DNA of 30,705 nucleotides from positions 1 to 30,705 of the IMG/VR virus record IMGVR_UViG_3300042484_000306. One strand, 5' to 3'. Of this stretch, positions 1-6,274 are shown piece by piece (within the stretch, counting starts at the first letter, position 1; each line of letters starts with the position of its first letter). Made by a program: the position numbers and the translations under genes. The notes below the pieces were generated by a model that ran no database searches, was not told the DNA's origin, and saw only the letters and a program-made list of their open reading frames with translations. Origin of the DNA: a virus.

Positions 1-92
1 ACAAGTGGTTCAAAAATCCCTATGGGGCGGTCGTTTCCTCACAAATGCCGACCTATTTAACTAAGGTAAAAATCACTAGGAGGTGAAAAATA
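1..92 (+). other. Leader of the capsid gene and possible end of an upstream gene
   Basis: This short stretch precedes the capsid gene and ends in a strong Shine-Dalgarno AGGAGG at 78-83, nine bases before the ATG. It probably also holds the tail of an upstream gene. Two frames are open from the window edge: one stops at 62-64 and the other at 84-86, and composition does not decide between them. No clear -10 box is visible, so the capsid promoter may lie outside the window. Confidence 0.4.
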
Positions 93-1244
93 ATGTCGGA
101 ACAAAATAAAGACCTAGAAAAAAACTACCCAGGATCAGGCGGAGCAGGCGCAGAGATTAACTCTCAAGGCTCATTCGTATCTGGTGGCGTAGGTAGTGCT
201 ACTGGTTTAGATTCTGCAGCAGCGTCTGTAGGATCACAACTTGGTAACACTGCAACTGCAGCATTCGGTTCAACAACTGGAGCAAATGCAGTAAGTCCAA
301 CAGGCGTTGCTGGTGGTATTCTAGCACCAGAGCAAGCCCGTCGTTTTATTGATTACGTATGGGATGCAACTGTTCTCGCTAAAGATGGCCGTAAGGTTAC
401 TATGAGAGCAAACACCATGGAAATTGAAAAGGTAAATGTTGGTGAGCGTGTAATTCGTGCTGCTGCTCAAGGAGCACCAGATTATACAAACATCGGTGCA
501 ACTTTTTCAAAAGTTGAATTAACAACCAAAAAGATTCGTCTTGATTGGGAAGTATCAACAGAAGCACTTGAAGACAATATTGAAGGTGGAGCACTTGAAG
601 ATCATCTAGTTCGCTTGATGACTAATGCTTTCGCAAACGATATTGAAGATCTTGCTATTAATGGTTTAGGATCAGGCTCAGATGCCTTCCTTTCAATCAT
701 GCCAGGATTCGTAAAGCAAACTCGTGGAACAGTAGGAAATGCTGCTCACGAATATGCTGCAACAGTTTCAGACAACAACTACACAACATCAGTAATGCAA
801 GGCTTGCTATTAGCAATGCCTCGTAAGTATCGTGCACTTAAGAGCAATCTTAAGTTCTACGCAGGTACTGATGCTTTTGCTGGTATTGTTCGTAACAACG
901 GTACATTAGCAGATGCTATTTCACAAGCGTTCTCAGATCGCACTGGTAGCACTCAAGCAAACCGTCAAGATTATCTTGATGGCGGAGCACAGACACTAGG
1001 TAACTCACGTACAACTCGTGTACTTGGTGTAGATGTTCTTGAGGTTCCTTACTATCCTGCAGGTTATGTTGATTTAACATTCCCTCAGAACCGTGTATGG
1101 GGCTTCCAGAGAGACATCACTGTAAACCGTGAATACAAGCCAAAGAAAGATACAATTGAATACACAGTATTCGTACGCTTTGGTATCCAATGGGAAGAAC
1201 TAGATGCAGTCGCTTATGTTGACGCAGATAGTGCTGATTCCTAA
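93..1244 (+). CDS. Major capsid protein (HK97-fold type)
   Basis: This 383-residue protein is most likely the major capsid protein, which forms the hexamers and pentamers of the icosahedral head. Residues 1-70 are a Gly/Ala/Ser/Thr-rich low-complexity arm. The rest reads as an HK97-type capsid: a helix near the ILAPEQARRFIDY segment, a long E-loop/spine region around residues 100-190, and a C-terminal beta-rich part with a VTVNREYKPKKD-like stretch. Position supports the call, because head-completion genes and then tail genes follow. Codon choice sets it apart: nearly all arginines are CGT or CGC, with only about two AGA, whereas the later tail-tip genes use mostly AGA. This suggests very high expression. 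The start has an AGGAGG Shine-Dalgarno and the gene is closed by a strong terminator at 1265-1300. No separate protease or scaffold is visible in the window; they may lie upstream. Confidence 0.85.
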   Translation: MSEQNKDLEKNYPGSGGAGAEINSQGSFVSGGVGSATGLDSAAASVGSQLGNTATAAFGSTTGANAVSPTGVAGGILAPEQARRFIDYVWDATVLAKDGRKVTMRANTMEIEKVNVGERVIRAAAQGAPDYTNIGATFSKVELTTKKIRLDWEVSTEALEDNIEGGALEDHLVRLMTNAFANDIEDLAINGLGSGSDAFLSIMPGFVKQTRGTVGNAAHEYAATVSDNNYTTSVMQGLLLAMPRKYRALKSNLKFYAGTDAFAGIVRNNGTLADAISQAFSDRTGSTQANRQDYLDGGAQTLGNSRTTRVLGVDVLEVPYYPAGYVDLTFPQNRVWGFQRDITVNREYKPKKDTIEYTVFVRFGIQWEELDAVAYVDADSADS

Positions 1245-1264
1245 GATCTAAAAGATCAAATATT

Positions 1265-1300
1265 AGGGAGGGTAGCGTAAAAACTACCCTCCTTATTCTT
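1265..1300 (+). terminator. Rho-independent terminator after the capsid gene
   Basis: An 11-bp stem (arms 1265-1275 and 1284-1294, one G-T pair) encloses an 8-base loop, CGTAAAAA. A T-rich run TTATTCTT follows. It sits about 20 bases after the capsid stop codon and just before a new promoter, so the capsid message can end here while the next genes are started independently. Confidence 0.85.
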
Positions 1301-1304
1301 ATTC

Positions 1305-1313
1305 TGGTATAAT
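1305..1313 (+). promoter_or_regulatory. Extended -10 promoter for the head-completion genes
   Basis: TGGTATAAT is a perfect extended -10 element (TGnTATAAT) lying directly after the terminator. Thirteen bases separate the TATAAT from a GGGAG Shine-Dalgarno at 1327-1331, and the ATG is at 1336. No convincing TTGACA box is seen, which is usual for extended -10 promoters. The spacing matches other promoters in the window. Confidence 0.7.
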
Positions 1314-1335
1314 TACAAATGAGCACGGGAGAATT

Positions 1336-1692
1336 ATGAATTTAACAATAGAAGAACTATCAACAAAAACAGTGATGGCATTAAAAGCATATGCAAAGAA
1401 AAATAACATTGAATTATTTGAGGCTAATACTAAACTTGAAATTTTAGAAATTTTGGCTAGTTGGATTCCACCAGAAAACAAAGAAGAGCGTGTAGAAGAA
1501 GCAGATAGCGTTGAAAATTTAATAGACAAGGTAGCACTATATTCAGATAAAAATCTTCACATGGATAATTTAGGTGCTTTAAAAGTGGGGTATAACATAG
1601 TCTCAAAGGAGGCATCGGAAAAGTGGCTTACACACAGACTGGTACGAATAGCACCACCTGAAGAGTTAGCATCTTACTACGGTAAAAAATAA
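1336..1692 (+). CDS. Small head-region protein with SAP/Rho-N-like motif
   Basis: This 118-residue protein has no firm family name. Residues about 7-36 (helical, LKAYAKKNNIELFEANTKLE) resemble the short two-helix SAP/HeH or Rho N-terminal motif that binds nucleic acid or proteins. An acidic linker (about residues 48-60) follows. The C-terminal half, about 64-118, looks like a separate compact module that I believe recurs in phage proteins at this position (VALYSDKNLH, GYNIVSKEASEKWLTH, then an acidic patch). It lies between the capsid and connector genes, so a head-associated role such as completion, decoration or DNA-end contact is inferred. Its stop shares a base with the next start, indicating translational coupling. 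It is not recognised well enough to assign a function. Confidence 0.6.
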   Translation: MNLTIEELSTKTVMALKAYAKKNNIELFEANTKLEILEILASWIPPENKEERVEEADSVENLIDKVALYSDKNLHMDNLGALKVGYNIVSKEASEKWLTHRLVRIAPPEELASYYGKK

Positions 1693-2693
1693 TGTCAATA
1701 GTACTTCGTTTACCACCATATCCACTATCTGTAACCTATAAGGTACCAGATGAAACTGCAGATTACATACTTGTTATTGAAGATGTTCCAGAACAGACAG
1801 AACTTGAAGTGCAAATTAGCGGAGAGTCTGGCTTAACATCTTCTGCAGAAGGAACAATTACATATGAATTAGATGGGGACTTTGTTAAATACGATAAGTC
1901 TTATGCTGTAACAGTTTATGAAGATATTGATGGAGAACGTGGAGATGTAGTAGTTGAAGATAATTTACAAATTGAGCGTCCATACGTAGATCCAACAGCA
2001 TTAGCAATAGCAAACAATAAAACTTCAGCAACAGATATTGCAAAATACAAAGAGTATGAGTCTTTAGCAAGAGCAATTATTGATACAATGGTTGATGGTT
2101 TTTACTATAACCGTAAATATCTTGAAGTAGTCGGACAAGAAACAGACTATATTCCTCTTTGGGATAGAACACATAAAATATTAAAGGCATATGAAAACGC
2201 AGAATTAGTTTATGATATTGATGATGTTGATGGCCCAGCACTGGGAGATTTTAATTACGTAATAACTAAAGATAAAACAGCAATAACAAAAGATCCTGTT
2301 CAAGCAACAGATTCTTTAAATAGGTCAGAGCGTAGACCATCCAGAGTTCCACTTGCAGTATCAGACTCTTTCGCTATATTTGATACAGAAGATAGTGGAA
2401 ATGTACAGTCTATTACCCCTGGAGTTGGTTTTGCAGAAGGAGCAGATTATATTTTTCTAGTTGAAACTGGATATAAAGTAGTTCCAATTGACATTCAGGA
2501 TGCGACAAAGTTATTAATTAGTGATATTGAATGTGGAAGATTAGATTATTATAAAAGGTATGTAAAAAACTACAGCACTGATCAATTTAAAATTGAGTAT
2601 GACAAGAGAATGATTGAGGGTACTGGAAATATTATTGTAGACAAGATTTTGTCTAAATATGTTAATAATATTGTTCGTCCTGGAGTTTTATAA
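1692..2693 (+). CDS. Putative head-tail connector with N-terminal Ig-like domain
   Basis: This 333-residue protein is probably a head-tail adaptor of the HK97 gp6 / SPP1 gp15 type. Residues 1-97 are beta-rich and look like an immunoglobulin-like domain. From about residue 110 a helical section (IAKYKEYESLARAIID, then GQETDYIPLWDR) resembles the start of gp6-type connectors. The matching C-terminal helices come only at about 270-333 (LLISDIECGRLDYYKRYVKN and after). An acidic, low-similarity insertion of about 80 residues lies between them. The start overlaps the previous stop by one base (TAATG), and the next gene begins in the same way, so the block is translationally coupled. The connector role rests on gene order and helical pattern, not on a decisive motif. 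The extra Ig-like domain may be exposed at the neck. Confidence 0.6.
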   Translation: MSIVLRLPPYPLSVTYKVPDETADYILVIEDVPEQTELEVQISGESGLTSSAEGTITYELDGDFVKYDKSYAVTVYEDIDGERGDVVVEDNLQIERPYVDPTALAIANNKTSATDIAKYKEYESLARAIIDTMVDGFYYNRKYLEVVGQETDYIPLWDRTHKILKAYENAELVYDIDDVDGPALGDFNYVITKDKTAITKDPVQATDSLNRSERRPSRVPLAVSDSFAIFDTEDSGNVQSITPGVGFAEGADYIFLVETGYKVVPIDIQDATKLLISDIECGRLDYYKRYVKNYSTDQFKIEYDKRMIEGTGNIIVDKILSKYVNNIVRPGVL

Positions 2694-3142
2694 TGAATTC
2701 ATGTGAAGTTACAGATTTTATGTATCCAATGAAGGCTGATATATATTTCCCTATTCTTACACAAGGAGAGTATGGGCAACCTAAAAAGGATTGGGTTTAT
2801 GATAGAACTATAGTTTGTAATGCAACTCCAGTTGGTGGACTAGGAACAGAAGATATTAAACCAGAAACATTTTTACAATATGAAAATAAACTTATTTCAA
2901 GAACTCAAAATGACCCCAGACTTTCTTCAAATAATGTAAATAATGCAACTACAAACATACTCGTAACAAATATAAGAAGTGCAAATGATAGTTTGATTTA
3001 TAAAGAGACAGCAGGTCCAAGATCTGGTAGAGGAACAATATATGAAATAGCAACGGTTGAACCTTTTACTGGACCATTTGGTTCTATAGAATACTACAAA
3101 ATGTTGTGGCGTAGAACTGAAAATCAAACCGTAGGTGACTAA
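2693..3142 (+). CDS. Putative head-closure (stopper) protein
   Basis: This 149-residue beta-rich protein fits the head-closure family (SPP1 gp16-like), which plugs the portal after packaging and joins the head to the tail. The N-terminal half carries the usual pattern of these small beta-barrels: an MKADIYFP strand, a turn with GEYGQPKKDW, and then NATP. The C-terminal strand pair (IYEIATVEPFTGPFG, then YYKMLWRRTE) is also typical. It lies directly after the adaptor-like gene and before the gp10-like gene, which is the normal order. Start and stop codons overlap on both sides (TAATG). The assignment combines weak motif similarity with strong gene order. Confidence 0.6.
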   Translation: MNSCEVTDFMYPMKADIYFPILTQGEYGQPKKDWVYDRTIVCNATPVGGLGTEDIKPETFLQYENKLISRTQNDPRLSSNNVNNATTNILVTNIRSANDSLIYKETAGPRSGRGTIYEIATVEPFTGPFGSIEYYKMLWRRTENQTVGD

Positions 3143-3819
3143 TGATAGTAAATACAAATACACTTTCTTTTACTAAGCAAATGAACAATATTGTAGATTA
3201 TTCTTTTGGATTTTTAGAAGGCGTGGATCGTGGTAAAAAAATATTTCTTGATAACTTAGGGTTAGGCGTTATTCAATCACTATCCCAATATATTGATGTA
3301 CAAGCAAGGTCAAACCCAAAAGCATTGCACCATGTTTATGAATGGAATAAAACTGGTAGTCCAGGTGCAAGATTATTTGATTTACGATATACAGTTAGTA
3401 ATCTTGGGTTGTCTATTAATTCTACATTTAGGCAGTCACGAAGTGTTTCAGAAAATATGACAACCCCATTTTATGATAAAGCAAGAATTATGGAAAATGG
3501 AATACCAGTTACAATATCACCAACTAAATCTAAGGTATTAAAATTTAATGGACCAAGTGGAGAGGTCTTTACAAGCAAGCCAATTAAAGTTCAAAATCCA
3601 GGAGGAGAAGAAGTATACAAAGGTTTTGAATCAACATTTGATGAATTTATAACAAGATATTTTAAACAATCTTTTTTAAGGGCATCTGGTCTTTATGATT
3701 ATATTAAAAAGCCAACCTTGTACAAAAAGAACTTTAAGGCTGGATCAAAGAGGGGTAGAAGCAAGGGCATTGATACAGGGTTTAAGTGGATTACTAATGC
3801 AACAATTGGTGTAGAATAA
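3142..3819 (+). CDS. Neck or tail-completion protein (HK97 gp10-like)
   Basis: This 225-residue protein is likely the HK97 gp10-like neck or tail-completion protein. The first 60 residues are helical. They are followed by ALHHVYEWNKTGSPGARLF, a signature often seen in this position in long-tailed phages, and then by beta strands. The C-terminal part is basic (KKNFKAGSKRGRSKG at about 200-214), which could contact DNA or the acidic capsid surface. It is coupled to the previous gene by a TAATG overlap and is followed after 4 bases by the tail-terminator-like gene. Its exact place in the neck cannot be told from sequence. Confidence 0.6.
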   Translation: MIVNTNTLSFTKQMNNIVDYSFGFLEGVDRGKKIFLDNLGLGVIQSLSQYIDVQARSNPKALHHVYEWNKTGSPGARLFDLRYTVSNLGLSINSTFRQSRSVSENMTTPFYDKARIMENGIPVTISPTKSKVLKFNGPSGEVFTSKPIKVQNPGGEEVYKGFESTFDEFITRYFKQSFLRASGLYDYIKKPTLYKKNFKAGSKRGRSKGIDTGFKWITNATIGVE

Positions 3820-3823
3820 GACT

Positions 3824-4396
3824 ATGAGTATATTAACTGATACTGGCTTTCCACCTACATTTTTAAATAGATATATTTTATCTGAGTTAGCGTTTTATGG
3901 TCTTGTAGCAGAGTCAGACCTTTTAAATCCAACCCCTATGGTTCCAGCACAATTTCCAACAAATATTGAAGATTTATATAATGATAACATTCAAATAAGA
4001 CAAACCGATAGTCCAGTTCTCATTGTTTATGATAGATTAATGAGATTTAGGCCTACCCCATTTTATGCTCATAAAAGAGAGCAACTTATATACTTTATAT
4101 ATTCTACAGATGTTGCTAAATTAATAGACTCAGTTCGTGTTATCTCAAATGCACTTGATCGTGAGGACGCTTCTGCCCAGGACATAAACTCCTATAGCAT
4201 TGCAAACCCAATATTAAACTCTTCTGGAGACGTATCTATTCCGTATAACATTTATTTCCATAATACAAGGGTTTATCAGGCAGATGAGAGTAGGGACGTA
4301 GCAGAACTGGCTTCAGCAAGAACCTTGTTTGTAAACAAGTTAATTGTTGAATATGACTACCATATAAAGACCGAACCAGACTCTAGATATACATAA
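3824..4396 (+). CDS. Putative tail terminator protein
   Basis: This 190-residue protein sits where the tail terminator (lambda gpU-like / SPP1 gp17-like) normally lies, just before the major tail gene. Terminators cap the growing tail tube and join it to the neck. The alternating alpha/beta pattern fits: an N-terminal helix, an SPVLIVYDRLM strand, then LIYFIYSTDVAKLIDSVRVI, and a final strand, LIVEYDYHI. There is no strong Shine-Dalgarno ahead of the ATG, so translation probably depends on ribosomes finishing the previous gene four bases upstream. No terminator is seen before the next promoter, so transcripts may read through into the tail gene. Function is inferred mainly from position. Confidence 0.55.
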   Translation: MSILTDTGFPPTFLNRYILSELAFYGLVAESDLLNPTPMVPAQFPTNIEDLYNDNIQIRQTDSPVLIVYDRLMRFRPTPFYAHKREQLIYFIYSTDVAKLIDSVRVISNALDREDASAQDINSYSIANPILNSSGDVSIPYNIYFHNTRVYQADESRDVAELASARTLFVNKLIVEYDYHIKTEPDSRYT

Positions 4397-4403
4397 AAAG
4401 CGG

Positions 4404-4409
4404 TATAAT
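4404..4409 (+). promoter_or_regulatory. -10 box of the major tail protein promoter
   Basis: TATAAT occurs 7 bases after the previous stop codon in a 71-base intergenic gap. It lacks the upstream TG but has the same GGTATAAT context as the promoter at 1305. A roughly 50-base leader follows, longer than at the other promoters here, ending in the Shine-Dalgarno AAAGAGGTGA before the ATG at 4468. The long leader may stabilise the message; that is inference. Confidence 0.55.
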
Positions 4410-4467
4410 TGGTTTTGAGGAAACACGCCAAACAACTTAATATACTTTATGAAAGAGGTGAATAAAT

Positions 4468-5100
4468 ATGCCATATAGCCGTGGTACGTCAAATAACATT
4501 ATCGTTGGTGCAGCAGCACTTTTTATTGCTGACACAACTTTAACTCCAGGAACACTGGAATCGTTTGATGCAAGTGAGTCTTTTAAAGATACACTTACAG
4601 ATGAAGCAGACTACACTAACATAGGTTATACCATGAACGGTTTAGAATTACAGTTCCAACCAGATTTCGGTGAAGTCCAGGTAGATCAAATTCTTGACGT
4701 TGCAAAACTATATAAGCAAGGTATGCAAGTTAATCTTGCTACCGCTTTTGCTGAAGCAACCCTAGAAAACTTGCTTCTTGCATTAGCATTCTCTGATACA
4801 CAACTTACAGGAAACAAGGCAGCATCTACAGGAAGAACATTAAATCTTTCTGCAGGTGAACTTGGAGAATGTCCAGTAGAACGAGGAATCGTTGCTGTTG
4901 GACCAGGAACTGGAGATTGCGACAACTCTGACTCTGTTGAGCGTGTTTACACAGCATACCGTGCTCTATCAATTGAGAACGTAACTGTATCCGCAAAACG
5001 TGACGAAGCGTCAATGTTTGAAGTTTCATTCCGTCTTCTACCTGAAGATGCATCAGGATCCTATGGTAAGATCGTAGATCGTACTTGGGGACAATCATAA
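4468..5100 (+). CDS. Major tail (tube) protein
   Basis: This 210-residue protein is very probably the major tail protein that stacks into the tail tube. It has the expected size and position between the tail terminator and the tail chaperones. It shows the usual beta-rich layout: an N-terminal arm, a strand pair around TNIGYTMNGLELQF, an alpha helix around VDQILDVAKLY, and late strands around LSIENVTVSAKRDEAS and FEVSFRLLPE. Arginine is mostly CGT, as in the capsid gene, which fits a protein needed in hundreds of copies. The gene has its own upstream -10 box, a strong Shine-Dalgarno and a terminator just downstream, so it forms a single-gene transcription unit. Confidence 0.8.
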   Translation: MPYSRGTSNNIIVGAAALFIADTTLTPGTLESFDASESFKDTLTDEADYTNIGYTMNGLELQFQPDFGEVQVDQILDVAKLYKQGMQVNLATAFAEATLENLLLALAFSDTQLTGNKAASTGRTLNLSAGELGECPVERGIVAVGPGTGDCDNSDSVERVYTAYRALSIENVTVSAKRDEASMFEVSFRLLPEDASGSYGKIVDRTWGQS

Positions 5101-5112
5101 TCTAAATTTAGA
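5101..5112. repeat. Perfect 12-bp palindrome after the tail gene
   Basis: TCTAAATTTAGA begins at the first base after the major tail stop codon and equals its own reverse complement. It could be an operator-like site, an extension of the terminator region or a chance AT-rich palindrome. I noticed no second copy near another promoter. Confidence 0.4.
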
Positions 5113-5122
5113 TTAACACTAG

Positions 5123-5150
5123 ACCCACCTTTAATTAGGTGGGTTTTTTG
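5123..5150 (+). terminator. Rho-independent terminator after the major tail gene
   Basis: CCCACCT (5124-5130) and AGGTGGG (5137-5143) form a perfect 7-bp GC-rich stem with a TTAATT loop, extendable by an A-T pair. A run of six T follows from 5144. This is a textbook intrinsic terminator and ends the major tail message before the chaperone gene. Confidence 0.9.
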
Positions 5151-5159
5151 TTTTGTCTA

Positions 5160-5168
5160 TGATAGAAT
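5160..5168 (+). promoter_or_regulatory. Extended -10 promoter giving an apparently leaderless message
   Basis: TGATAGAAT (extended -10, hexamer TAGAAT at 5163-5168) lies only 9 bases before the ATG at 5178. Transcription from it would begin about 2-4 bases before, or at, the start codon. No Shine-Dalgarno is present. Leaderless messages are common in actinobacteria, so this fits such a host, though the start site itself is predicted and not measured. Confidence 0.6.
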
Positions 5169-5177
5169 AGAAAGATT

Positions 5178-5870
5178 ATGGCAACAACTGTTTATCAAAA
5201 TAAAATAATAAAACTTGTAGATGGCACAGAATTAGAAATTATGCCATTAAAAATAAAGTATTTACGTGAATTTATGGAAGCCTTTGAGCATGTAAAAAAG
5301 GCTAAAAATGATGATGAGGCCGTAGACCGTTTAATAGAGTGTGTAAGAATTACAATGAAACAATATTATCCAGAAATAAAATTAACAAAATCTGACATAG
5401 AAGATAGTTTAGACATGCCAACAATATACACAATTTTAGATATTTCAGCAGGAATAAAAATAAATGAAAAGTCAAGTCAAACCGTTAAAGATCAGGCAGA
5501 AGATAGTGGTGCTACATGGTCTGATTTAGATTTAGCAAAAATTGAGGCTGAGGTATTTTTGGTTGGTATTTGGAAAGACTATAAAGAATTAGAAGAATCA
5601 TTATCTATGCCAGAATTAATGGCAACCCTTTCTAGTCGTAGAGAACTTGACTATGAAGAAAAAAAGTTTCTTGCTGCAATTCAAGGGGTAGACCTAGACA
5701 AACAGTCTGGATCTTCAAGAGGTCAAAAAGAGTGGGAAGACATGAAGGCTAGAGTATTTAGTAAAGGGCAAACAAATGATAGTAAAGACATCCTAGCCCT
5801 TCAGGGACAAAATGCCAAGACTGCTGGATTTGGTATTGGCATGGGATTAGACTACGAAGATTTAAGATAA
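5178..5870 (+). CDS. Tail assembly chaperone, long form
   Basis: This 230-residue protein is the long tail assembly chaperone, equivalent to lambda gpGT. Such chaperones bind the tape measure protein and bring tail tube subunits to it. Residues 1-100 are shared with the next gene: both start MATT, and both contain a VDGT/IDGT turn, a PLKI strand, ECV and MKQY. Residues about 105-230 are the extra T-like part, with a helical SMPELMATLSSRRELDYEEK stretch and a flexible tail ending in GFGIGMGLDYEDLR. In most long-tailed phages the short and long forms come from one gene by ribosomal frameshifting; here they are separate genes. Weak expression is suggested by an apparently leaderless start, a non-consensus -10 and mostly AGA arginines. 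Confidence 0.75.
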   Translation: MATTVYQNKIIKLVDGTELEIMPLKIKYLREFMEAFEHVKKAKNDDEAVDRLIECVRITMKQYYPEIKLTKSDIEDSLDMPTIYTILDISAGIKINEKSSQTVKDQAEDSGATWSDLDLAKIEAEVFLVGIWKDYKELEESLSMPELMATLSSRRELDYEEKKFLAAIQGVDLDKQSGSSRGQKEWEDMKARVFSKGQTNDSKDILALQGQNAKTAGFGIGMGLDYEDLR

Positions 5871-5889
5871 TAAAAATTAAGCATCATCA

Positions 5890-5898
5890 TGCTATAAT
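5890..5898 (+). promoter_or_regulatory. Strong extended -10 promoter for the short chaperone
   Basis: TGCTATAAT is a perfect extended -10. Thirteen bases later comes a consensus AGGAGG (5912-5917), then AAATA and ATG at 5923. The stretch from the base before AGGAGG through ATGGC is identical over 18 bases to that ahead of the gene at 20002, with the same 13-base spacing to TATAAT. Confidence 0.75.
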
Positions 5899-5922
5899 TG
5901 ACATAACCTATAGGAGGAAATA

Positions 5923-6252
5923 ATGGCAACAACTACGTATGAGGAAAATACTCTTACATTGATTGATGGCACAAAGGTTACAGTACGTCCTCTAAAAATC
6001 TCTCTACTTCGTCCATTTATGAAGAAGTTTGAGGGTGTGGGAGCAGTGGCGGAAGACAATGGAAAATCTATGGACATTCTTATGGAGTGTGTACAGATTG
6101 CAATGAAACAGTACAAGCCAGAACTCTCTGAAGACGTAAAAAAACTAGAGGAGAATATTGATCTCCCAACTGTTTACAAGATCGTAGAAGCAGCATCAGG
6201 TATTAAACTTGCTGAAGTTTCAGACGTTCTTGGCGTAACTATGGCTGAATAA
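5923..6252 (+). CDS. Tail assembly chaperone, short form (paralogue)
   Basis: This 109-residue protein corresponds to the short chaperone (lambda gpG-like). It aligns along nearly its full length with residues 1-100 of the preceding gene at roughly 40-45% identity by eye: MATT start, IDGT, PLKI, ECV, MKQY, PE, then DLPT, Y and GIK. It lacks the T-like extension. The reading frame simply stops at 6252, and the tape measure gene starts 22 bases later, so no frameshifted extension is possible beyond a few codons. A perfect extended -10, a consensus AGGAGG and CGT arginine codons all point to stronger expression than the long form, matching the excess of short form needed in lambda. Tandem duplication with loss of the tail part is the likely origin. 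Confidence 0.75.
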   Translation: MATTTYEENTLTLIDGTKVTVRPLKISLLRPFMKKFEGVGAVAEDNGKSMDILMECVQIAMKQYKPELSEDVKKLEENIDLPTVYKIVEAASGIKLAEVSDVLGVTMAE

Positions 6253-6274
6253 TTTAAAAGAGGTGTGAAACTAA

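Noticed and set aside
400-594. Minus-strand open frames, for example 400-594, 2927-3163, 8119-8412 and 29752-30129
   Set aside because: They lie opposite well-supported genes, lack Shine-Dalgarno sites and give low-complexity leucine- or cysteine-rich translations typical of reverse-frame shadows.
5600-6274. Programmed frameshift joining the short chaperone to a T-like extension
   Set aside because: The T-like part is already fused in frame in the upstream gene, and the short gene is followed almost at once by the tape measure start, leaving no room for an extension.
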